From Physocladia obscura (lineage: Eukaryota; Chytridiomycota; Chytridiomycetes; Chytridiales; Chytriomycetaceae), in NCBI GenBank assembly GCA_027596945.1, contig JADGJH010000823.1, positions 1-14,096 on the forward strand: a stretch of DNA of 14,096 nt, read 5' to 3'. The notes below the pieces were generated by a model. That model saw only the letters and a list, made by a program, of their open reading frames with translations, searched no databases and had not been told where the DNA came from. A program made the translations under genes and the position numbers. The first letter of the stretch is position 1. Each line of letters opens with the position of its first letter. Positions 1 through 7,723 of this stretch are shown here, one piece after another.

Positions 1-1880
1 TTACGCAAACTCCTTATTTTTCCACCAGTTAATGCAAACAGCTGACTTTGCTTGGCGACGCAAACTTGAAGTTAATTTGAAAACTACAAAACAATAATAC
101 CTCCAGCACTGAACATGGAACCCCATCAGATTATTATACTGAGTCATCTAATTTTTTATTGCAAGAAATCGTTGGGCAAAGTTTTTGTTACACGCTTCGA
201 AGATGGCAACATGTTTAGATCACTCTATTAAAATTATCAAAGAAAGAAATAATCTTTAATTATGGTAAAGTTAATAAAACCATTATTCCACACCAAGAAA
301 CTGTTGAATTGCAAAACAAAGTACAGCTTCCTCGCAATTTTGCATTTGATTAATAAAACAGAAGTTTGAAATATTTAAGTTTATTGATTAAACAGCCCAC
401 ACAGAGTGAATCCACTGATAAATCAATAGTGATCATCCACAGTCTTGCACTTGATAAATTTCTGGAAGGCAGAAGACTTGTGAAATGTATACAAGAAAAT
501 GAAAGAATGAAAAATGAAAGAAAAGGAACAGGAAGACAACTGGATACAGCACAGATGGAGCAGTTATGGCTTCATATGTTGTTTTTTTTCAGGCCAAAGA
601 TCCAGTAGCTTTTCTATATTAATAGCTTAAATCAAATTTGCCAAATCAAGATGAGAGAATTAAATTTTCTGGATGTTGAACTAAAAAAATTAAGAGATCT
701 TATTTTGGCTCCTATACCACTTACCCTGTTCAAACTTGAAAAGAAAAGAGAAGAAAAGAGAAGAAAAGGGGAGTAAAGGAAGAAGAAAAGAAAAAAGAAA
801 AAAAAAGACAACACAACTGCAGGACAAGTGCTTTTAATGCTGCTAATATGATGATGTGACAAAAATTTATTTAAAGATTTGAGTTACAAAGAAAGAAAGA
901 AATATAAAAAAAAGATCAAAAAAGGAAATTTATTTTGTGGCATTTATGTTTTTGTTTGGTTTAGGAAGGTCCAGTAGAAACAGGTACAAATTTAGGATAT
1001 TACTTCTGCTTGTTTTTTCCTAAATGTATTTCATTTAAGGATGGTATCACAAAGATCAAATACCACTTCTCAACGAAATTTGATAGTATTTGGTGCATTT
1101 TTAAGTGTTGGAGAGTGAGGGGTTATGTTCAATGAAGTTGACTGGTACACAGTTGGGTTCTAAGTAATAATAAAAACAAATCATCAGCAGTAATTAGATG
1201 CATAGTAAGAAATTATTACATTTGAAGGTCCTATGATGGCATTATGTGCAATTGCAATTATGTCTAGCTGATTGGCAGGGGTTTTTCACCTTCCTTTTTT
1301 TTCTTCTTTTGATCAGATCCTAGGCTCCTCCATAGTTGTTTAGAGTTTTTGGAATATGTTAACTTTTCAACATTAAAATGCACTAAGAATGTTAAGCAGT
1401 ATGTTACAAGCAGCAAAAAATTCCACAAGACAGAATTAATTAATCAAAAGGAGAAAATGAATAAAAAATGGAATAGAGACAGTGGAAGCAATTAATTCTG
1501 GGAAGAAAAATTGAGTTTTTAGCATCTTGCTTTTGAAGGCTTGATGAATTGTAAAAGTATAAAAAGGGCATTTTTCTCAAATAAAATTTAAGGGTAAAAA
1601 CTGAAAAAATTGATTTTTATTAAAATAAGAGCAATAGAATTTTTGGCATCACTGTAGCTGCTGCTGACAATGGCATTGCTGTTGAAGTGCTGACTGTAAA
1701 TTATTGGCTGTATATTCTGTGCAAGTCAATTGTGCAAGATTCACTTCCTATGGGGACTTTTCTATTTGAAAGTGTATCTGACAGAGTCAATTGCAGCAAC
1801 TATCTTTTACACATCTGAGACTTATTGACATGATAAAATTGCAGGAGCACTGGCATGTTTTAATTCAATGGATGGGATGA
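1..1880. other. AT-rich non-coding region, no supported gene
   Basis: No reading frame here has a convincing start, family resemblance or splice structure. The longest frames are short and lie in low-complexity sequence. Besides the purine tract annotated separately, there is an 11-bp perfect inverted repeat (1431-1441 and 1490-1500, CAGAATTAATT and its complement), unremarkable in AT-rich DNA. From about 1648 to 1818 one frame stays open for 57 codons just before the Harbinger-like relic and could be a frame-shifted part of it, but I recognise no motif. CpG is scarce, as in the transposon-derived parts of the window, so much of this is probably old repeat DNA. Confidence 0.5.
738..808 (+). 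repeat. Purine-only low-complexity tract (GA-rich)
   Basis: This 71-nt stretch of A and G is interrupted by one pyrimidine (T at 774). It is built from irregular GAAAAGA/AAGAGAAG units and ends in a run of A. It is a simple repeat. Lysine/arginine/glutamate-rich translations of it, and serine/phenylalanine-rich ones on the other strand, follow from composition. Confidence 0.85.
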
Positions 1881-2351
1881 GGTATTAAACTTTATTTTAT
1901 CATTGGCATATCTACCTTTATCACAAATCAGATTCATTTCAAAGATTGCTTTGAGTACTAGAATAAAACAGCTGCATCATGTTATGTTGATGGCATTGAC
2001 TGCATTGTACAAAAGACATACCCAATTAATATCACTGATTTCAGCTACAAGTTCAATCATGTTGGTGTTTGATATCAAGTTGCAACAGCGCTTGGGGTTT
2101 CAAAGATTGTGTTCATCTCTGGTGGGTTTCAATGTGGCTCATGGCCCAATCTCAAAATGGTCCAATCAACACTGCTGAAACAGCTGAGGCCAAGCAAAAA
2201 AGTGGCTGCTGATCTTGGTTATTGCAGTGATCCACAAGTCATCTCCAAAATTCAAAGCATTTAAACTCCTGACATCAAACAGCACAATTACAACATCAAA
2301 GTGATGGGCACTTGGCATGAAACAATGAATGCTCACTTGAAGCAATTTTGA
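1881..2351 (+). pseudogene. PIF/Harbinger-like (DDE_Tnp_4 style) transposase relic
   Basis: One reading frame runs through this segment, broken by stops at 1959 (TAG), 2070 (TGA), 2262 (TAA) and 2349 (TGA). Between the stops the text looks like the catalytic half of an IS5/Harbinger-type DDE transposase. It has VDG (D codon 1989-1991), a strand ending GGFQCGSWPN (2121-2150), ADLGY (2208-2222) and HETMNAHLKQF (E codon 2319-2321). In this family the second acidic residue follows the Gly-Ser; here it is Asn (codon 2148-2150), so this copy is catalytically dead as well as interrupted. Codons such as TGG and CAC stand where Arg would be expected, fitting CpG decay. The N-terminal half and termini were not found. 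Family assignment is from motif spacing only; a related DDE superfamily remains possible. Confidence 0.68.
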
Positions 2352-2462
2352 CATCCTCTCTTTTTATCTGAATATATCTGAATTTATTTTTTTTTAATTC
2401 ATTTATTTTTTTAAATAAACTTTATTTGCAAATATTTTTTCAAAGTAAATTCGCAACTTCCG

Positions 2463-2479
2463 GAGTGAATCTTGAAATC
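2463..2479 (+). repeat. 5' terminal inverted repeat of copy A
   Basis: The sequence GAGTGAATCTTGAAATC is the exact reverse complement of 4342-4358. Its inner end overlaps the first unit of a 20-bp-period direct repeat (TCTTGAAATCCAACCAA at 2470-2486 and again at 2490-2506). Tandem subterminal motifs of this kind are typical transposase-binding sites in pogo/Tc1-like elements; that role is inferred. Confidence 0.85.
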
Positions 2480-2526
2480 CAACCAAATGTCTTGAAATCC
2501 AACCAACAAATAAATTAATTTATTGA

Positions 2527-4076
2527 ATAAAGAACAACAACCATTACTTTAATTTTGCACCAACTCTACCACAGCCTAATGAAGCGCTGCATCTTGCAAA
2601 CAAGCTTTTTGAGGTCCAAGAATCCACAAACACCCAGATCTTCAGAGAAGTAACCAATTTGGTTACAAACAACCATTCTGTGCTGGAGGCTTCCCAAATT
2701 ATTGGCAGTCAACATGGAATATTGACTGAGGCTGCCAGAGGAATCTACAAACAAGTGGGAAAACACCCAGATTGCTCACATGGAAACACTACATTCACAA
2801 ATATGGAAGAACAAGCATTTATTATATTCCTAGACACACAAGCCATGTCCCATCACCCAATGGCACATCTAGACTTCATCAATTTGGTAACAAGATACTA
2901 TGCACAGAAATACAGTGATGCCAACTGAACAGCTGTCAAGTGGTTCAAGAGTTTCCAGCACTGGCACAAAAAAGTGATTAGTGCCAAACATCTGAAAGCT
3001 ATTTCAGAGGCATGTACAAGTCTGATTACTCTTAGAGAGATCAAGGTATGGGTGGTCAGGTTTCAGCAGTGGATTGCTGCACAAAGCTACAGTTTAAAAA
3101 ATGTAATCAATTTTGATGAGATACATATCAAATTGCAAAACAACTCACAGGCAAAAGGAATTGTCAGTCATTCCATTGAATGTCCAAACAAGCTTCGCAG
3201 AGAGAGGGGTCTGTTTGCAAGTTTTATTTCATTTGTAACAGCTAGCGACAAGTGAGTGATGGATGTTTTTGTTATATAACTGAATTTGGCAATCCTCTTA
3301 CCTCATGAAGAAACAAGATTGCACTGTGACAACATCACACTGATCTTCTTTATATACAATGAACTGGTTTCTTGACAGAAACCCAGTGGAAGCTTATTTT
3401 GGAGGAATTAATGCTGATTTGATTAAATCTTCACCACAGCCTTGTCCCTGTATTACTTTGTGTTAATCTTGGCATTCACAAAACTTTGGACATACTTACC
3501 TTGTGTTTTGAGCTTGGTATTAAAGGCTCCTTCCTGCCACCAAACACAATGCATTTCTTACAGTCCCTGAATTCTTTGATATTCTGCAATATGAAGAACA
3601 AGATATGTCATATTTATCAGCAAAGGCGCAGCTTCTTGACAGATTCACGTGTCAAACTTGGTGAGAAACTTATCTTGATTGCTCTAGAAGCTCAATTGCA
3701 CCTTTCAGCCAAGATTATACTGTTGTCATTTCAGCGCACAGGAATCTACCCATTTGATGCAAAAAAAATTGTCAATGCAGCAATGGCCAACATCAATGCT
3801 GTATCACCTCAAGTACAAATGGCTGGAGAGACTGCAAATTTGATTCTAGACATATTCATATGCTCAAGTATAGGATCATCTGTCCAAAAAGTATCAGTGA
3901 GAGCAGATAAGGTAATGGTAACCAATCAAACTTACATCTTCAAAGGAGTTAGATTAGTGCAACAAAATGACTTGGATGAAAAGAAAACAAGTCAAAGACA
4001 ATCACTACAAAAAAGCAATTCCATTCTCAGGCGAAAATTGATTGTGAGAAAGCTTGTTTGGTCAAAAAAATCATGA
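2527..4076 (+). pseudogene. Pogo/Tigger-like DDE_1 transposase, copy A (broken)
   Basis: Such transposases cut and rejoin DNA at the element's terminal repeats. The frame is open from about 2527 without a Met, stops at 2926 (TGA) and 3253 (TGA), then changes frame and continues to 4076. The order fits CENP-B/Tigger proteins: a helix-turn-helix region (about 2575-2930), the linker WFKSFQHWHK (2941-2970), then a DDE_1 core. The core shows NFDE (first Asp, 3115-3117), CVNLGIHKT (the second Asp is Val, 3462-3464) and LPPNTMHFLQSLN (the third Asp is Asn, 3570-3572). It ends with FQRTGIYPFDAKK near 3735-3770. Two of three catalytic residues are lost, so it is inactive. AAG-TGA-GTG at 3250-3258 aligns with AAG-CGT-ATC in copy B, consistent with a CGA to TGA change. 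Confidence 0.82.
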
Positions 4077-4341
4077 AACAATGTTTCAGAATTTTAAACT
4101 ATGAGTGATGCACCACCAAATTCAGTAACAGCTCAAATGGTTCATTTGCTACTGAATGCGCACAATCAAAGTTGCAAAGAAAGTCATTGATATCAGTTTA
4201 TTACCCCCCTCTCATAGGTTGGAAGAATCTATCCTTTCAGATGTTACTAATTCAAATAAAAATCTATCTTTTTGTTTATTTGCAACTCTCATATACATGT
4301 TGTTGAGTTCCAATAAGGTTGGGAAGACGTTTATTTGTTCA

Positions 4342-4358
4342 GATTTCAAGATTCACTC
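4342..4358 (-). repeat. 3' terminal inverted repeat of copy A
   Basis: The sequence GATTTCAAGATTCACTC pairs perfectly over 17 bp with 2463-2479. It lies just after the 3' tail segment shared with copy B, which supports it as part of the element's end rather than a chance match. Confidence 0.83.
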
Positions 4359-4420
4359 ACATTATTGGCATTGCCGATGCAAATTTTTATTTTATTTTTA
4401 GTAATTTTGTGTAAAGTTTA

Positions 4421-5740
4421 CATTTTCTTATATCATAATTGATGTTTCACTAAAAACAAAACAAAAAAACAGGTTGCAATGCAATGCAGTGCTGTATGGC
4501 AAAATATGGCAATTCAACAGGCTGGGTCAAATTGTTCAAGGAATAAGGTTGGGCAAAACACAGGCAGACAGGGATGCTGCCAAGACACCCCAAATGCCAA
4601 TTTTATTGAGAAAAACGAAAATAAAATCAAAAAAATACAGGCACAAAGCTTGCATAGTGGGCAGAGGGTAGGGGGAATGACTGCACTAGACGTGGGTTGT
4701 TAAAGAGAAAAAGATAAAGAAAATTTTAAACTTGACAAGTCTCCTTGTCTTGTTGAACTGGTTTTAATAAATCAAAACCTTGCTTGCAATCAGAGATTGT
4801 CAAATACACAGCTCAACAATGCAAAATAATACAAATCAACAACACAACCAACAATGCTACACGCAACATGCTACACATGATTTCATGATAATGCAACTGA
4901 CAATGCTATGCACAATAAGGTAGATGGCACTTGGTGCTTGGTGTATTGCAATATTATTTGGTAATCTCTCACTTTGTTGTGTTACTAATTACACTTGCTA
5001 GGTAAAAACACTTTTTGCAGAGTGTTCTGTCACAGACACTTCCCAACAGCCACCAGTCAAATAAATAAGATCCAGAATTTAGCAACAATTTTGGGTGAAT
5101 CCTTCCCTTCCTCCTTTTCTTCCTAATTTTGCCATTGTGACCCTGATTTTTAAAATTAGTTATTTTTTTAAAATTTTTTTTTTTAGTTTTTTTTTTACTT
5201 CGCTCTGCTCCTTGCTTTCTTGATTGTTACTTCTGAATGCCTTCTTTTTTGTTTTGTCAGTATAAAAATAATAAGTAATTAAATTTAAATATAAATAAAG
5301 ATAGTAAAGTAAATATTTGAAATAAAATATGACAGACCAAACAGATATGTAGTCAGAAGGAGATGAAGTGACTGATCTCTTCTGTCCACTTGTAGAAGAA
5401 GCTGCTGTCGTTTGAACAGGAGCACAATGCATTATAAATGTGTAAAAAAAATGCATTTTAAATGCATTCACAATGTTCTAAATGCATTCATAAAGTTCTA
5501 CATTAATTTTGAGTATTATAAATTTAATAACAGAATTATAAATTCATTCTAAATTTACTTAAGCTATTTGTTAAATTTATTAAGCATTGTAAATTTCATT
5601 AATTTGTTAAAATGCATTGTAAATAATAATAACATGTTCACAATATGATAAATTTATTACTAAACATTTTTATGCTGCTGATTTCCTGATGTCATTACTA
5701 TCTCTAGCACCAAATTGCAAACAACATGGTGCTTTCTGAA
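4421..5740. other. AT-rich intergenic DNA between copy A and the first gene
   Basis: I see no credible gene. Short overlapping frames at 4474-4703 start in a CAATGCAATGCAGTGCTG-like stretch and have no family features. 4800-4920 contains scattered CAATGCTACA-like words. 5160-5200 is T-rich. 5400-5665 is dominated by AAATGCATT and AAATTTA words, including a 20-bp tandem pair. There is no CpG from about 5411 to 5744; CpG returns abruptly at 5745, roughly 100 bp before the first start codon. Confidence 0.55.
5459..5498 (+). repeat. 20-bp tandem repeat, two units
   Basis: Units 5459-5478 and 5479-5498 both begin TAAATGCATTCA and end GTTC, matching at 18 of 20 positions. Single ATGCATT words recur at 5451 and about 5611, so the pair sits in a wider degenerate repeat field. 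Confidence 0.75.
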
Positions 5741-5846
5741 AGCTACCGCGTAGAAGAATATAACAGTAGCAATCGCAAGGTCAAAGCCTCGAAAATAATT
5801 GTTCATGATATTTAATTATGAGTATATTTGAGAACTGCAAGCAGAG

Positions 5847-7631
5847 ATGGAATTTTTGCGCGTTTTCATTTTTGCTTCAAGTTTTTGTCACAAAAAAGCA
5901 ATGAAATCTAAAAAAAAGGCCGTTGCTTTCACTGGTGTCATGGCAACATGTATATTTATACTTTTTTTTTGGTACTGGTTCAACATGGAAATTTCGCAGC
6001 AACTACTTGAAGATGATTTTGTTTCAGACGCGAATTCATCGTTTTTGGTTTCATCAATATCATCCCGTCAAGTCAAATTTCTTGATTATTTGAATGGTGA
6101 AATGCACGCGATAGATGAAGATGTAAGAGCATTTATATATTGTTTGTTTGTTTATCTTTAACAAAGGGCAAACCAGGTGTTTGGTGGTTCACTATTGTCA
6201 GTATTTGATCTTTTTTTGACATGGCAAGATGTTTATGCAGATGCAATCACACTATCATTCAAAGAATACGATTTACGCGACTTTGCACAAATGGCTATAC
6301 GAGCGCGTGCGCATTACATTTTATATCGTGTGCAATACGAAGCAAACTTTGAGCTAGTGCAGGCACTTTCACTAATTTTAAGCACCAATAACAGCGCCGT
6401 AACTACCGATGCCAACTATAACGATTATGATGGCGCAAACAGCATAATAATTTCCCAAAAAAAATTGATGGTCAAGAGTTTCAGAAAAGAAATTGACGAA
6501 ATAATGACACGACTAGAACGGACACTCTATCCTTGGCTTTCACCGAAATATAAAACCGCATATATGTTACAAAAATTCTTGCTGAAAGGTAGTACTGGAA
6601 TTGTAATCACAGTCGGTCAAAAATACTTCTACGTCGCAATGCATCTAGTTCTATCACTCCGAACAATATTCAACGTGACGCTTCCGATAGAAATTCATTA
6701 CGCTGGTGCCCATGATCTAAGTTTGGCTCGAGTAGCAGCATTATGCGCAATTCCTGGTGTCACCGCGATTAACACGCTCGAATTTTTTCCGCCAGAAACG
6801 GCACAGGCAACAGGATTCGCACACAAGGCCTGGGCCTTGTTAGCGACGCGTTTCGAAACAGTTTTTTTCATGGATGCCGATATAGCCTTCTTGTCGGATC
6901 CCATCTCGACAGTAGCGCGGTCGCCACGTTTTAGAAAAAATGGGCAGTTATTTTTCCATGATCGCAAACTATTTTATTTGGCCTCCTTTCCTGGGATAAA
7001 GTTGGTCAAGGATATGAATCCTCAGTTTTCGAGGCGGGGCGCAAAAGGATTATTTGTTCGTTCAGACTCGGTGAAGGGCACCACAAATGAAATGGAAAGT
7101 GGGTTTATGGTTTTTGACAAAGGAAACACGGGGGTTTTTTTTTCATTGCTGTTGACTGCAAAAATGAACAGTAAGCTGGAGAGAGAGAAAGTTCTTTACA
7201 GAAAAGTACACGGTGATAAAGAATCATTTTGGATGGCCAGTGAAACGCTGAGGGTGCCTTATGATTTTGTTCCTGATTATGCTGGATATCTTGGCGTTCA
7301 AGAGGAGAATTACAAAAACAATGATACATTCAGTAAAATTTGTGAAGGGAAGTTGTTGCATTTGGACGAATTCAAAAATCCGTTTTGGTTTCATGGTGGC
7401 AGTGTTTTGAACGGTTTTTACCGCGATGCTGAACCCCCAGAATACTTTGGATTTTCGAAAATGGTGGAAATGATATTTCAGTACGATTACAAAGACGATA
7501 CTGATGCATGGGATGGCGGCATTGGTTGCATTACTCAGGAGCGTAATCAATCGGCAAAAGTAAATGACAAACTAGCTGGCATTCTTGAAGAGGAAAAGCA
7601 AATATTCAAAAACTTTGTAAAAATAAAGTAG
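5847..7631 (+). CDS. MNN1-family alpha-mannosyltransferase (Golgi type II protein), 2 exons
   Basis: Predicted to add mannose from GDP-mannose to glycans in the Golgi lumen. Join 5847-6122 and 6177-7631; the junction is phase 0 (92 codons, then 484), giving 576 residues. A basic tail (KSKKK, 20-24) precedes one membrane span (about 25-45), so the protein is type II. Met19 (5901) is an equally good start and leaves a shorter tail. The catalytic domain shows GIVITVGQKYF (from 233), LPIEIHYAG, LEFFPPE, GFAHKAWALL (305-314), the metal/sugar-nucleotide DXD motif as MDAD (Asp 325 and 327), ESGFMVFDK (399-407), GDKESFW (438-444) and WFHGGS (H498). These match the Mannosyl_trans3 (MNN1) family in order and spacing. 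The stem is short, about 180 residues. The frame is clean and CpG-rich, unlike the repeats. The exact linkage cannot be told from sequence. Confidence 0.88.
6123..6176 (+). other. Intron 1 of the mannosyltransferase gene (54 nt)
   Basis: It begins GTAAGA and ends ACCAG, with a branch-like CTTTAAC about 20 nt before the acceptor. Removing it joins two open frames in phase 0; unspliced, the first frame hits a stop at 6159-6161. Confidence 0.85.
7623..7628 (+). terminator. AATAAA-like poly(A) signal overlapping the stop of the mannosyltransferase
   Basis: AATAAA lies just before and into the last codons (stop TAG 7629-7631). Only 92 bp separate this stop from the next start codon, so 3'-end formation here must be compact. 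The hexamer could be chance in AT-rich sequence. Confidence 0.35.
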
Positions 7632-7723
7632 TGAAGTCTGCCAATTTTTATTTGATTTCCCAAAGTTATTTGTATTTTGACAGTGTTTAATCTGAATGAA
7701 GAAGTGTGCGAAAAGTTAAATCA

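Larger units (their letters stand above)
2416..4420 (+). mobile_element. Pogo/Tigger-like DNA transposon, copy A
   Basis: This is a non-autonomous, decayed element carrying one transposase relic. The ends are supported by a 17-bp perfect inverted repeat at 2463-2479 and 4342-4358. A further matching 9-mer pair, TAAACTTTA at 2416-2424 and its complement at 4412-4420, gives a possible outer limit with TA at each edge, as expected for Tc1/mariner/pogo insertion. The outer limit is tentative; the core 2463-4358 is firm. Copy B (11184-13897) shares the 5' leader, the coding region and the 3' tail (4220-4345 against 13745-13873). Relative to B, copy A lacks the Cys-rich C-terminal coding segment and a block of about 0.9 kb in the 3' part. 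Confidence 0.78.

Noticed and set aside
366..608. 80-codon plus-strand frame beginning at TTG
   Set aside because: It has no ATG start, no family resemblance and no splice context, lies in CpG-poor repeat-like DNA and runs into a T-rich stretch. It may be part of an unrecognised repeat but does not support a gene call.
632..862. Minus-strand frame rich in Phe/Ser/Leu
   Set aside because: It is the complement of the purine tract at 738-808, so the composition explains it.
1431..1500. 11-bp inverted repeat as possible MITE ends
   Set aside because: Only about 70 bp in all, AT-rich words, no target duplication seen and no second copy in the window.
2416..4420. Classical RIP (CpA to TpA) as the cause of the transposon decay
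   Set aside because: CpA and TpG remain frequent in the relics while CpG is nearly absent, which fits CpG deamination better than CpA-targeted RIP; this is by eye and not a computed index.
4474..4703. Two overlapping short plus-strand frames with basic residues
   Set aside because: They are short, overlap in different frames and carry no recognisable motif; both begin at the same ATG-rich repeat words.
5160..5471. 103-codon minus-strand frame with Tyr/Leu-rich and Lys-rich ends
   Set aside because: It covers T-runs and AT repeats; its apparent hydrophobic and lysine-rich segments are low complexity.
6698..6967. Minus-strand frame opposite the mannosyltransferase catalytic core
   Set aside because: It is an antisense shadow of a strongly supported exon.
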